Source: Streptomyces chryseus
GTDB taxonomy: Bacteria > Actinomycetota > Actinomycetes > Streptomycetales > Streptomycetaceae
Direction of reading: 5' to 3'
Assembly: GCF_014650755.1 (NCBI RefSeq)
Contig: NZ_BMVO01000025.1
Location: forward strand, 1-64,000
DNA length: 64,000 bases
Shown piece after piece: positions 25,111 to 33,301 of this stretch. Below the pieces are notes generated by a model. The model searched no databases. It had not been told where the DNA came from and saw only the letters and a program-made list of their open reading frames with translations. Every line of letters starts with the position of its first letter. Position 1 is the first letter of the stretch. A program made the translations under genes and the position numbers.

Positions 25111-25144
25111 GAAAAGCGGGCCCGTTCGTGAAGAACGGGCCCGC
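25111..25144 (-). terminator. Intrinsic terminator of the DEAD-box helicase gene
   Basis: A 12-bp stem GCGGGCCCGTTC / GAACGGGCCCGC, followed on the minus strand by TTTTCTTTT. A textbook rho-independent terminator 41 bp after the helicase stop. Confidence 0.9.
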
Positions 25145-25185
25145 CTTCGCAGGTCAGCGGCCTACGCCGCCGAGCTGATCAGCTA

Positions 25186-27405
25186 TCAGCTGCGCTTCCA
25201 GCGCGGCTTGTCGTCGCGGCGGCCGAACGAGCCGGTCGCCGTGCCGCTGCCACGGTGGTCGTCGCGACGGCCCTGCGGGCGGTCGTGGCCGGTGCGGAAG
25301 CCGCCACCGGTGGCCGGACGGTCGTCACGGCGGTCGCGGTTGAACGGACGGTCGGCGCCGCCGGTGCGGAAGCCGCCACCGGTGGCCGGGCGGTCGTCGC
25401 GGCGCTGGAAACCACCGCGCTCGCCGCCACCACGGTTGTCGTCACGGCGGAAGCCACCGCCACGGTTGTCGTCACGACGCTCGAACGGACGGCCACCACG
25501 GTCGCCACCCGCCGGACGGTCGTCACGGCGCTGGAAACCACCGCGCTCGCCGCCACCACGGTTGTCGTCACGGCGGAAGCCGCCACCACGGTTGTCGTCA
25601 CGACGCTCGAACGGACGGCCACCACGGTCGCCACCCGCCGGACGGTCGTCACGGCGCTGGAACCCGCCACGCTCGCCGCCACCACGGTTGTCGTCGCGAC
25701 GGAAGCCACCACGGTCGCCACCGCGGTCGCCGCCGCGGAAGCCGCCACGGTCACCGCCACGGTCGCCACCGCGGTCGTCACGGCGCTGGAAGTTGCCCCG
25801 GTCGTCGCGACGCTCCGGTGCCTGCGCCGGCACGGCGGCGGCGGCCTCGGCGGCCGCCAGCTCGGCCTCGGCGGCCTTCGCCATCTCGGCGACGGCCTCG
25901 TCCGGGTCCTCGCCGCGCTCACGCGCCGCGCGGGCGACCAGACGGTCGGCCTCCTCGCGCAGCTCGGTCGCCCGGCGCTGGACGCGCTCCAGCTCGCGGG
26001 TGAGCTCCTTGGCCTCGCGCTCCGCCTGCTTGGCGGCGTTGTTCGCGGAGTCGGCCTGGACCTCGGTGAGCGAACGGGCGCCGGTGATCTCGGCGACCTC
26101 CGGCTCGAACGCGCCCGCACCGCCGACGATGTGGCGCGAGGCGTCGACGCCCGCGTCCTCCATCAGGCGGAAGATCTGGCGGCGCTGGTGCGGCAGCGAC
26201 AGGGAGACGACGACACCGGACTTGCCGGCGCGGGCGGTACGGCCCGAGCGGTGCAGGTAGTCCTTGTGGTCACCGGCCGGGTCGACGTTCAGGACCAGGT
26301 CGATGCCGTCGACGTGGATGCCGCGAGCGGCGACGTCGGTGGCGACCAGGGCGTTGACGTAACCCTTCTTGAAGTCCTCGAGGACGCGCGTACGGGCGCC
26401 CTGCGTCATGCCGCCGTGCAGCGCGTCGGCCTTGACGCCCGAGTCCTGGAGCTGCTCGGCGATGCGGTCCGCGCCCAGCTGGGTGCGGACGAAGATGATC
26501 GTGCGGCCCTTGCGGGCGGCGATCGCGGCCGTGACCGGCGCCTTGTCCTTCGGCTTCACGACGAGGACGTGGTGGGTCATGGTCGAGACGTTGCCCTGCG
26601 CGCTGTCGACCTCGTGCGTGACGGGGTTCGTCAGGTAGCGCTTGACCAGCGTGCTGATCTCGTTCTCCATGGTGGCGGAGAAGAGCATGCGCTGGCCGCC
26701 GCCGGGGATCTGGTCGAGCAGCTCGGTGACCTCGGGCAGGAAGCCCAGGTCGGACATCTGGTCGGCCTCGTCGAGGACGGCGACCTGGACGGCTCCGAGC
26801 GACGCGGCGCCTCGGTTGAGGAGGTCGCGCAGACGGCCCGGGGTGGCGACGAGGACGTCGACGCCGCGCTCCAGGGCGTAGATCTGGTTGCTCATGGACG
26901 TACCGCCGCAGACGACCTTCATCTTCAGGCCGAGTACGTCGCCGTACGGCTGCAGCGCGTCCGCGACCTGCATCGCGAGCTCACGCGTCGGGGTCAGGAT
27001 GATCGCGCGGGGCTTCTTCTTCTCGGTGTGACCGCCGGCCAGCTGGGCCAGGGTCGGCAGACCGAAGGAGAGCGTCTTGCCGGAGCCGGTGCGGCCACGG
27101 CCGAGGATGTCCTTGCCGGCCAGGGCGTCCGGGATGGTCGCGGCCTGGATCGGGAAGGGGGCGGTGACGCCGTTCTGCGCGAGCTTGCGGACGATGCCGT
27201 CCGGCAGGCCCAGGGAGGCGAAGGTCACGGAGGGCTCGGTGTTCTCGTCGGCCTCGTCGGCCTCGATCACGTCGGTCGCGTCGGTGCTCTCGGTGAGCTC
27301 GGCGGGGGTCTCGGTGGTGACCTCTGCGGCCTCGACGACGTCGGCGGTCACTACGACCGTCTCGTTCTCGGGCATGGCGGTGCGGTCAGTGCTGGAAATG
27401 GACAT
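25186..27405 (-). CDS. DEAD-box ATP-dependent RNA helicase with C-terminal RGG repeats
   Basis: A 739-residue helicase of the CsdA/RhlE/DeaD type, expected to unwind structured RNA or remodel ribosomal particles. Motifs in order: Q-motif region FPIQAATIPDAL, GRTGSGKT (I), PTREL (Ia), VLDEADQM (II, DEAD), FSATM (III), HRSGRTARAGKSG (VI). An alanine/glutamate-rich helix (about 480-540) leads to a 200-residue tail of RGG, RRDDRGG and FRRDD repeats that binds RNA. ATG 27405 (MSISSTDRTAMPEN) is chosen over an upstream ATG that adds 19 atypical residues. The 5' leader is long (200 nt or more) and relatively AT-rich, suggesting regulation by RNA structure or cold. Confidence 0.94.
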   Translation of the reverse strand: MSISSTDRTAMPENETVVVTADVVEAAEVTTETPAELTESTDATDVIEADEADENTEPSVTFASLGLPDGIVRKLAQNGVTAPFPIQAATIPDALAGKDILGRGRTGSGKTLSFGLPTLAQLAGGHTEKKKPRAIILTPTRELAMQVADALQPYGDVLGLKMKVVCGGTSMSNQIYALERGVDVLVATPGRLRDLLNRGAASLGAVQVAVLDEADQMSDLGFLPEVTELLDQIPGGGQRMLFSATMENEISTLVKRYLTNPVTHEVDSAQGNVSTMTHHVLVVKPKDKAPVTAAIAARKGRTIIFVRTQLGADRIAEQLQDSGVKADALHGGMTQGARTRVLEDFKKGYVNALVATDVAARGIHVDGIDLVLNVDPAGDHKDYLHRSGRTARAGKSGVVVSLSLPHQRRQIFRLMEDAGVDASRHIVGGAGAFEPEVAEITGARSLTEVQADSANNAAKQAEREAKELTRELERVQRRATELREEADRLVARAARERGEDPDEAVAEMAKAAEAELAAAEAAAAVPAQAPERRDDRGNFQRRDDRGGDRGGDRGGFRGGDRGGDRGGFRRDDNRGGGERGGFQRRDDRPAGGDRGGRPFERRDDNRGGGFRRDDNRGGGERGGFQRRDDRPAGGDRGGRPFERRDDNRGGGFRRDDNRGGGERGGFQRRDDRPATGGGFRTGGADRPFNRDRRDDRPATGGGFRTGHDRPQGRRDDHRGSGTATGSFGRRDDKPRWKRS
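25393..25720 (-). repeat. 126-bp tandem repeat encoding RGG-rich units
   Basis: Units start at 25393, 25519 and 25645, exactly 126 bp apart. The first two are complete and almost identical; the third is partial. Each full unit encodes 42 residues of GGFQRRDDRPAGGDRGG type. In-frame expansion or contraction by recombination is likely between strains. Confidence 0.92.
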
Positions 27406-27631
27406 ACGAAATGCGAAACCTCTCGGAGTCTCGGCACGCGCCCAAACTCCGTGAAATCGCAAATCAATCGCAAATCGACCGCCTCAGTGCGGTCAGTCAC
27501 GGTAAGGGAGAGTACGCGCCACGGGGCGCTCCAGGTCCTCGTTCTTTACGAGAACTCAACGGCGCCGGGCAATGGGATCAAACGATCTATAACCATACGC
27601 ACCCTCCCCCCCTTATGGCAAACCGAGGCCC
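27406..27631 (-). other. Leader/promoter region of the helicase gene
   Basis: Contains a tandem GATTTGCGATT repeat on the minus strand (about 27454-27476) in the probable 5' untranslated region. TATAGAT near 27588 is a candidate -10 element. No ORF is supported. Confidence 0.45.
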
Positions 27632-28228
27632 CTACACCGGCCCCACCTGCGGTGATGCCTCCGGCTCCCGCACCATTTCGCGCCGCTGCCCCATCGCCGC
27701 CGTCTGCGTGTCCGCCGCCGGTGACGCCGAGGGCGGCGGCGGGGTCGGCTCCGGTTCGGACGGCTCCGGGGGCGGCGGCTCGGTGACCGGGGGCGGCTCG
27801 GGCGGCTGCGGAGGCTTCGTCGGCGTCGGCGTGTCCTGCGTCGGGGTCGGTACGCCGGGGCGCGGCTTCGGCCGGGTGCCGTCGCCCCGGGGCGGGGCCT
27901 CGCCGCTCTTCGACGGCGAGGCCGAGGCGCCCGGCGACGCGCCGGGACTCGCCGACGGGTCGTCCCCGGCCTTGCCGTCCTTGGCCTTCTCGCGGCCGTC
28001 CCGGTCCTTCTGGGCCCGCCCGCTCGTACGGTCGATCCCCGTCCCGGTCCGCGCCTGCCCGCCGTCGGGCTCCGCGGCCGCCGCCTCCTGCCCGGCCGCC
28101 GAACGGGACGGCTCCGGCCTGCCTCCCTCGTCGCTCACGCTCATGCAGCCCGCGGACGCCGCGACCGCGAGGACGGCGGCGGCGAGTCTGGCGGGGGCCA
28201 ATCGGACAGGCGGGAGCAACTGGCGCAC
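27632..28228 (-). CDS. Proline-rich lipoprotein, function unknown
   Basis: A 198-residue predicted lipoprotein. The signal peptide has a hydrophobic core ARLAAAVLAVAASAGC with lipobox ASAGC; Cys at about residue 28 would be lipidated. The rest is disordered, rich in Pro, Glu, Ser and Thr (PTPTKPPQPPEPPPVTEPPP), so it is probably a wall-spanning stalk. GTG 28228 is preceded by GGAGG at good spacing. No domain is recognised. Confidence 0.75.
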   Translation of the reverse strand: MRQLLPPVRLAPARLAAAVLAVAASAGCMSVSDEGGRPEPSRSAAGQEAAAAEPDGGQARTGTGIDRTSGRAQKDRDGREKAKDGKAGDDPSASPGASPGASASPSKSGEAPPRGDGTRPKPRPGVPTPTQDTPTPTKPPQPPEPPPVTEPPPPEPSEPEPTPPPPSASPAADTQTAAMGQRREMVREPEASPQVGPV

Positions 28229-28392
28229 GAGCGGCACCTCCGGGGCACGGCGGGCGGGTTTCACTGCCCAACTCCCTTTAACCCACAAGGGACACGCACG
28301 GGTGACCGGGTGAACGCGCCGGGCGGCCGGGGGCGAAGGCCCGGCACGGCCCCCGACGGCGCGTCAGGCCCCGGCCGCTCCGCGGCCCCCGG

Positions 28393-28755
28393 CTAGCCCG
28401 CCAGGGCCCGCCCGAGGGCCGACCCCAGGAAGACCGCCGCGAGCCCCACGAGCAGCGAACCGCCCGCGTTGGCCACCGCCAGGACGCCCCGCCCGCGCTC
28501 GGCCAGCCGCAGCGTCTCGTAGCTGAAGGTCGAGTACGTCGAAAGGGCCCCGCAGAGCCCGGTCCCGAGCAGCGCGTACGTCCCCGAGGACACCACCGCC
28601 CCCGTGAGCACCCCCAGCACCAGGCTCGCCCCCGCGTTGACCACGAACGTCCCCCACGGGAACTCGCCGGCGTGCCGCGCCTGCACCGCACGGTCCGTCA
28701 GGTACCGCAGCGGCGCCCCGACAGCCGCCCCCAGCGCCACCAGCAGCCAGCTCAC
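28393..28755 (-). CDS. crcB: CrcB/Fluc fluoride channel subunit (second of pair)
   Basis: A 120-residue, four-helix membrane protein. Family motifs are APLRYLTDR near the N-terminus, PWGTFVVNAGASLVLGVL (GTFxxN) and GALSTYSTFSYE (FSTF-type, with the fluoride-lining Phe). It forms dual-topology dimers that release fluoride. The GTG start at 28755 overlaps the stop of the upstream crcB in a GTGA, so the two subunits are translationally coupled. In actinobacteria the paired genes often make a heterodimer. Confidence 0.93.
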   Translation of the reverse strand: MSWLLVALGAAVGAPLRYLTDRAVQARHAGEFPWGTFVVNAGASLVLGVLTGAVVSSGTYALLGTGLCGALSTYSTFSYETLRLAERGRGVLAVANAGGSLLVGLAAVFLGSALGRALAG

Positions 28756-29228
28756 GCGGCGGCCCCGGCCCGGCCGACCGCCGCCCGCGTCAACCTCACC
28801 CCGGCCCACACCGCGCCCATCGCCCCCGCGAACGTCCCGGCGGCGTACGCGGTCGCGGTGAGCGCCTCCCCCCGCTCCAGCAGCCGCGCCACGTCCGCCG
28901 CGTACGTCGAGAAGGTCGTGAAGCCACCGAGGACGCCGGCCCCGAGGAACGGCCTGGCCAGCGCGTGCCCCCGGCCCTGCTCGGCCACCAGCACCATCAG
29001 CACGCCGATCAGCGCGCAGCCCACCACGTTGACGCCGAGGGTCGTCCACATGCTCCCCGGCCACAGCACCGCCGCCCCGTACCGGCCCAGCGCCCCCAGC
29101 ACACCGCCCGCCGCGACCGCGGCCGGCACCCGCCACCCGCCGCGCCCGGCGGTCTCGGCGCGCTGCGCGGGCACCCGCAGGTCGACATCGGGGTCGACGG
29201 CGTCACCGGGGCCGGCCGGCCCGCTCAC
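28752..29228 (-). CDS. crcB: CrcB/Fluc fluoride channel subunit (first of pair)
   Basis: A 158-residue CrcB protein with a hydrophilic N-terminal extension of about 30 residues. Four helices carry GALGRYGAAVLWP, MWTTLGVNVVGCALIGVL and GFTTFSTYAAD, the last being the Phe-box. Starts at GTG 29228 in a GTGA overlap with the zincin gene and ends in a GTGA overlap with the second crcB, so three genes form one coupled operon. No fluoride riboswitch is recognised upstream. Confidence 0.93.
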   Translation of the reverse strand: MSGPAGPGDAVDPDVDLRVPAQRAETAGRGGWRVPAAVAAGGVLGALGRYGAAVLWPGSMWTTLGVNVVGCALIGVLMVLVAEQGRGHALARPFLGAGVLGGFTTFSTYAADVARLLERGEALTATAYAAGTFAGAMGAVWAGVRLTRAAVGRAGAAA

Positions 29229-29587
29229 CCGTACCCCAGCGCGTGCAGCCTCTCGTCGTCGATGCCGAAGTGGTGCGCCACCTCGTGGACGACGGTGATC
29301 TCCGTCTCGGCGACGACGTCCTCCCGGGACTCGCACATCCGCAGGGTCGGCCCCCGGTAGATCGTGATCCGGTCCGGCAGCACGCCCGCGTACCACTCGC
29401 CGCGGTCCGTCAGCGGGGTCCCCTCGTACAGCCCGAGCAGGTCGGGGCCGTGGTCGGGATGGTCCGCCGGCGGTTCGTCCTCCACGAACACGGCGACGTT
29501 GTCCATCAACCGCGTCAGCTCCGGCGGGATCCTGTCCAGCGCCTCGGCGACCAGTTCCTCGAACTCCTCACGCGTCATCTCCAGCAC
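29225..29587 (-). CDS. Zincin-like metallopeptidase family protein
   Basis: A 120-residue small zincin. It carries the motif VVHEVAHHFGIDDERLHALG, where HExxH plus a downstream Asp/His set a zinc site; the preceding YRGPTLRMCES is also family-typical. It belongs to the Zincin_1 family of unknown substrate. Start chosen at GTG 29587 (VLEMTREEFEEL); the ATG at 29578 is an alternative. First gene of the zincin-crcB-crcB operon; why a protease is coupled to fluoride channels is unclear. Confidence 0.88.
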   Translation of the reverse strand: MLEMTREEFEELVAEALDRIPPELTRLMDNVAVFVEDEPPADHPDHGPDLLGLYEGTPLTDRGEWYAGVLPDRITIYRGPTLRMCESREDVVAETEITVVHEVAHHFGIDDERLHALGYG

Positions 29588-29674
29588 CCGGCCATTGTCA
29601 CGTAATTCCGTGCGACAGGGTGGAGACGGGCCACGGCGGGCATGGGCCACCGCCCGCCTGGGCATACGGGACCA

Positions 29675-31219
29675 ATGGCCCGCGCTTCCTTTCGTGCCAC
29701 GCTGACCCGCCTGCGACACCACTACCGCTCCCGTGACACCGCCCCCACCAGCACCCTCGTCCGGACCCCCCATCCCTACGCGCGGGCGCTGGGCCTCGCC
29801 GCCGTGGTCCTGTGCGGCGCGTGGCTCGGGCTGCTGATCGTCGGCAGTGTCCGTACTCCGGTCGGTCCGATGGACACGACCATGACGCTCCGCGCGTCCG
29901 CCGCCGGCGGCACGAAGATCAACGTCTCGCCGCTGGGCGCTCTGGAACTCGACACCCACACCGCGCCCCTGCGCCTCGACGTGGACGTCGACCAGCTCGA
30001 CCCGGCCCGCTCCCAGGCCCTCGTCGAACACCCCGAGCGCCTCTCGGGCCTCCAGGAGGAGATCACCCAGGACGTCGCCGACGGCGCGACGGAACTGGCC
30101 GTACGCTCCTGCGTCGCCGTCGTGTCCGGCGCCACCGCCCTCGGCCTCGCCGTCTACCGCCGCCCGCGCCGCGCCCTCGCGGCGGGCGGCCTCGCGCTCG
30201 CCCTGCTGACCGCGTCGGCCGTCAGCGCGTACGCCACCTGGAACCCGAAGTCGGTCCTGGAGCCGAAGTTCTCCGGCCTGCTGTCCTCCGCGCCCTCGGT
30301 CGTCGGCAACGCGCGCAGCATCGTCAGCGAGTTCGACGTCTACCAGAAGGAGCTGGCGCGCCTGGTCACCAACGTGACGAAGCTGTACGACGCCACCTCG
30401 ACGCTCCCGACCTACCAGCCAGACCCGGCGACGATGCGCGTCCTGCACGTCTCGGACATCCACCTCAACCCGGCGTCGTGGCACATCATCGGCTCGCTCG
30501 TCGAGCAGTACGACATCGACCTGATCATCGACTCCGGCGACACCATGGACCACGGCAGCGCCGCCGAGAACGGTTTCCTGGACCCGATCTCCGACCTGGG
30601 AGCGCCGTATGTCTGGGTCCGGGGCAACCACGATTCGCTCGCCACTCAGGACTACCTCGAACGGCTCAAGAACGTCCACGTCCTCGACGAGGGCCGGGCG
30701 GTCACCGTGGCGGGCATCCGGGTGGCCGGCACCGGCGATCCGCAGTTCACCCCGGACCGCTCGGTCGAGGCGCAGGGCGATCCGGCCGAGCGCATGGCGG
30801 GGATACGCCTCGCTTCGGCGCTGCGCGACCAGCGGCGGGCCGGTACGCCGGTCGACATCGCGGTGGCGCACAACCCGGTCGCGGCGCGCGAGACCGACGG
30901 CACGGTTCCGCTGGTCCTGGCGGGGCACGTGCACAACCGCAGGACGCAGGTGCTGAAGCACGGCACCCGCCTCAAGATCGAGGGTTCGACGGGCGGCGGC
31001 GGCCTGCGCGCGCTGCAGAACGACGAGCCCGAGAAGGTCCGTACGTCGGTGCTCTACCTGGACCGTTCGACCAAGCGGCTGCAGGCGTGGGACGAGGTCA
31101 CGCTGGGGGGCCTGGGCCTGACGACGGCCGAGGTCAGCCGCCACCTGCCGGCCGAGAACCGGCCGGGCGCCCCCACCTCGCAGACCCCGTCCGCCACGCC
31201 CCCCTCACCCTCCCCGTAA
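29675..31219 (+). CDS. Membrane-bound metallophosphoesterase
   Basis: A 514-residue protein. A first membrane helix at about 40-60 (AAVVLCGAWLGLLIVGS) and a pair at about 145-190 (SCVAVVSGATALGLAVY; AAGGLALALLTASAVSAY) place the C-terminal catalytic domain outside the membrane. The calcineurin-like motifs are in order: VLHVSDIHLNP, DSGDTMDHG, VRGNHDS, VAHNP and AGHVHNRR. The tail is Pro/Ser-rich. ATG 29675 follows GGGAC. Divergent from the zincin gene by 87 bp. The substrate is unknown; relatives act on phosphodiesters or lipid-linked compounds. Confidence 0.9.
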   Translation: MARASFRATLTRLRHHYRSRDTAPTSTLVRTPHPYARALGLAAVVLCGAWLGLLIVGSVRTPVGPMDTTMTLRASAAGGTKINVSPLGALELDTHTAPLRLDVDVDQLDPARSQALVEHPERLSGLQEEITQDVADGATELAVRSCVAVVSGATALGLAVYRRPRRALAAGGLALALLTASAVSAYATWNPKSVLEPKFSGLLSSAPSVVGNARSIVSEFDVYQKELARLVTNVTKLYDATSTLPTYQPDPATMRVLHVSDIHLNPASWHIIGSLVEQYDIDLIIDSGDTMDHGSAAENGFLDPISDLGAPYVWVRGNHDSLATQDYLERLKNVHVLDEGRAVTVAGIRVAGTGDPQFTPDRSVEAQGDPAERMAGIRLASALRDQRRAGTPVDIAVAHNPVAARETDGTVPLVLAGHVHNRRTQVLKHGTRLKIEGSTGGGGLRALQNDEPEKVRTSVLYLDRSTKRLQAWDEVTLGGLGLTTAEVSRHLPAENRPGAPTSQTPSATPPSPSP

Positions 31220-31225
31220 ACCGTT

Positions 31226-31255
31226 TTGGCGAACGGTCCCGCCATCCCATATGCT
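31226..31255 (+). promoter_or_regulatory. Promoter of the tRNA Glu-Asp-Phe cluster
   Basis: TTGGCG (31226-31231), an 18-bp spacer and TATGCT (31250-31255), about 44 bp upstream of tRNA-Glu. Good match to an HrdB promoter. Confidence 0.65.
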
Positions 31256-31298
31256 TCTCACGTCCCCGACGCGCTGCAAAGCGCCCAGGCGGGCTCTA

Positions 31299-31371
31299 GC
31301 CCTCATCGTCTAGTGGCCCAGGACGCCGCCCTTTCAAGGCGGTAGCACGGGTTCGAATCCCGTTGGGGGCA
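31299..31371 (+). tRNA. tRNA-Glu (UUC)
   Basis: Cloverleaf with acceptor GCCCTCA/TGGGGGC, anticodon TTC in loop CTTTCAA, T-loop TTCGAAT. First of a three-gene cluster. Confidence 0.95.
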
Positions 31372-31410
31372 CGCACAACCGTGTGCGAGACTTGTTCTCG
31401 CACCACGCTT

Positions 31411-31485
31411 GGTCCTGTGGAGCAGTTTGGAGTGCTCGCCACCCTGTCAAGGTGGAGGCCGCGGGTTCAAATCCCGTCAGGACCG
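31411..31485 (+). tRNA. tRNA-Asp (GUC), copy 1
   Basis: Acceptor GGTCCTG/CAGGACC, anticodon GTC, T-loop TTCAAAT, discriminator G. Identical in sequence to the tRNA-Asp at 38298-38372. Confidence 0.95.
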
Positions 31486-31507
31486 CTGCGGATCGCGAGA
31501 TCCGAGT

Positions 31508-31581
31508 GGCTGGGTAGCTCAGTTGGTACGAGCGATCGCCTGAAAAGCGATAGGTCGCCGGTTCGATCCCGGCCCCAGCCA
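31508..31581 (+). tRNA. tRNA-Phe (GAA)
   Basis: Acceptor GGCTGGG/CCCAGCC, anticodon GAA, T-loop TTCGATC. Unlike its neighbours it is followed by genomic CCA (31582-31584), so the 3' CCA is encoded. Confidence 0.94.
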
Positions 31582-31588
31582 CCATGAC

Positions 31589-31618
31589 GAAAGCCCCCGT
31601 CCACGGACGGGGGCTTTC
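31589..31618 (+). terminator. Terminator of the tRNA cluster
   Basis: GAAAGCCCCCGTCC-AC-GGACGGGGGCTTTC, a perfect 14-bp stem just after tRNA-Phe. Being symmetric, it can also end leftward transcription from the ccdA side. Confidence 0.9.
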
Positions 31619-31670
31619 GCGTACCCGTCGGCCCCCCGAAGGCCCCGCCCACCGGACGGGGCCGTTCGCG

Positions 31671-32504
31671 TCAGCCCTCCTCGGGCACCTTCCGGCGGCG
31701 GGCCCGCAGCGCCAGTACCGCGCCGACCACCGCCACCACGCCGGTCAGGAGCACCGCGTCGGGCACGGACGCGCCGAGGCCGCCCACCCACTCCTCGACG
31801 GCGAACGAGTCGTCCACGTCCAGCAGACCGGGCAGCGCCGTCGTGCCGTCGAACACCAGGAACAGCGTGCCCAGGGCGACGAAGAAGAGGCCGGACAGCA
31901 GCGACGTGGTGTGCAGCTCGAAGCGCCCCACCCGAAACGTCCGCCCCCGCAGCCAGTGCCGCTTCCCGAGCTCGAACCGCTCCCAGAGCAGCGCGAGGAC
32001 GAAGAGCGGCACGGCCATGCCCAACGCGTAGACGGCCAGCAGCAGTCCGCCGTACACCGGACTGCCGCTGACGGCCGCGACCGTCAGGACGCTGCCGAGG
32101 ATGGGGCCCGCGCAGAAGCCGGCCAGACCGTAGACGGCTCCCAGCGCGTACACGGACGCCGCCGTCGTGGGCCTGATCCGCCCCGACAGCGCGGCCATGC
32201 GCCGGGACGCGAAGCCCCTCCCCAGGATCTGCGCGACGCCGAGCGCGACGATCAGCCAGCCGCCGGCCAGGACGAGCTGGTCCCGGTGCCCGTAGAAGAG
32301 CCGCCCGGCGTACGAGCCGGCCGCGCCCAGCGGCACGAGGGTCGTGGCGAGTCCGGCGTAGAAGATGCCGGTCCTGGCCGTCAGCCGGGACGTCGTGTCG
32401 ATCGAGTACGCGAAGAACGCGGGGAGCAGCAGGGCGCTGCACGGGCTGAGCAGGGCGAGCAGCCCGCCGAGGAAGGCGGCGAGATACCCGATGTCGGGGC
32501 TCAC
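31671..32504 (-). CDS. CcdA/DsbD-type transmembrane thiol-disulfide exchange protein
   Basis: A 277-residue, six-helix or more membrane protein that passes reducing power from cytoplasmic thioredoxin outward. The two family cysteines are visible in LALLSPCSALLLPAF (about residue 22) and GLAGFCAGPILGSV (about residue 130). The GTG start at 32504 overlaps the stop of the upstream DsbA-like gene in a GTGA, so the proteins are made together and probably act as partners in extracytoplasmic thiol chemistry. Confidence 0.9.
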   Translation of the reverse strand: MSPDIGYLAAFLGGLLALLSPCSALLLPAFFAYSIDTTSRLTARTGIFYAGLATTLVPLGAAGSYAGRLFYGHRDQLVLAGGWLIVALGVAQILGRGFASRRMAALSGRIRPTTAASVYALGAVYGLAGFCAGPILGSVLTVAAVSGSPVYGGLLLAVYALGMAVPLFVLALLWERFELGKRHWLRGRTFRVGRFELHTTSLLSGLFFVALGTLFLVFDGTTALPGLLDVDDSFAVEEWVGGLGASVPDAVLLTGVVAVVGAVLALRARRRKVPEEG

Positions 32505-33301
32505 CGGTCCGCCTTGGCGTCCTTGGCGTCCTTCGTGTCCTTCGTGTCCTTCGTGTCCTTCGTGTCCTTGGCGGTCCTCGCCGCCTTGGCCGCCGCCTCG
32601 ATCGCGTGCGTGAAGGTCGCGGCGGGCTGGGCGCCGGCGATCGGCCTGCCGTTGACGAGGAAGGACGGCGTCGAGGTGGCCCCCAGCTGGTACGCCTCCT
32701 CCTGGTCCGTCCGCACGGCCTTCGCGGCGGCCTCGCCGCCGGCGTCGCGGGTGAAGCGGGCGATGTCCTTCACGCCCGCCTCCTCGGCCAACGCCTTGAG
32801 CCGTGCCTCGCCGAAGCCCTTCTCCTTGGCCCCCTCGGCGTACGCGGCCGCGTGGAACTGCCAGAAGCGGCCCTGCCGGCCGGCCGCCCACGCCGCACGC
32901 GCCGCCGCGTCCGACTCCTTGCCGAAGATCGGGAAGTTGCGCCACTCGATGCGCAGGGTGCCGTTCTCGACGTACTTCTTCACGAGCGCGGGCTCGGTGT
33001 CGCGGGCGAACTTGCCGCAGTAGCCGCACAGGAAGTCGGCGTACTCGATGAGCACGACGGGCGCGTCGGCCCGGCCCTGGGCGAGCGCGTCGCCGTGGTC
33101 GCGCCGGGCGAGTTTCGCCAGCTCGGGGTAGACACCGGCCTGCGGATCGGCGGAGACCTCGGCCGCCGGTACGTCGGCGGAGGCGGCGCCGCCGGGCTTG
33201 GTGGCGGTGTACGAGGCGACGCCGAGGAGGGCGGCCGCGACGGCGACGGCCGCGCCGATGCCGATGTTGCGGCGGGTGGAGGTCCTGGAGGAGGTGGTCA
33301 T
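32501..33301 (-). CDS. Membrane-anchored DsbA-like thioredoxin-fold protein
   Basis: A 266-residue protein with an N-terminal anchor (NIGIGAAVAVAAALLGVAS, residues about 12-30). A DsbA-type domain carries the active site ADFLCGYCGKF (Cys92, Cys95) and the cis-Pro region ATSTPSFLVNGRPI. The C-terminus ends in tandem KDT/KDA repeats rich in Lys and Asp. ATG 33301 follows CAGGAG. Translationally coupled to ccdA downstream. It may oxidise or isomerise exported proteins. Confidence 0.92.
   Translation of the reverse strand: MTTSSRTSTRRNIGIGAAVAVAAALLGVASYTATKPGGAASADVPAAEVSADPQAGVYPELAKLARRDHGDALAQGRADAPVVLIEYADFLCGYCGKFARDTEPALVKKYVENGTLRIEWRNFPIFGKESDAAARAAWAAGRQGRFWQFHAAAYAEGAKEKGFGEARLKALAEEAGVKDIARFTRDAGGEAAAKAVRTDQEEAYQLGATSTPSFLVNGRPIAGAQPAATFTHAIEAAAKAARTAKDTKDTKDTKDTKDAKDAKADR
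32513..32570 (-). repeat. 9-bp tandem repeat encoding KDT/KDA tripeptides
   Basis: About six in-frame copies of a TCCTTCGTG/TCCTTGGCG unit (plus strand) at the end of the dsbA-like gene, giving KDTKDTKDTKDTKDAKDAK. Probably slippage-prone. Confidence 0.88.

Noticed and set aside
25393..25720. Regularly spaced repeats resembling a CRISPR array
   Set aside because: The period is 126 bp with no unique spacers, and the repeats lie in frame inside the helicase RGG tail.
27545..27575. GAGAACTCAACGGCGCC resembling an rRNA-leader processing motif
   Set aside because: It is on the plus strand, where no gene follows for 2 kb; the similarity is short and probably chance.
28756..29600. Fluoride riboswitch ahead of the crcB operon
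   Set aside because: No crcB aptamer pattern is visible before the zincin start; the gap to the divergent gene is only 87 bp.
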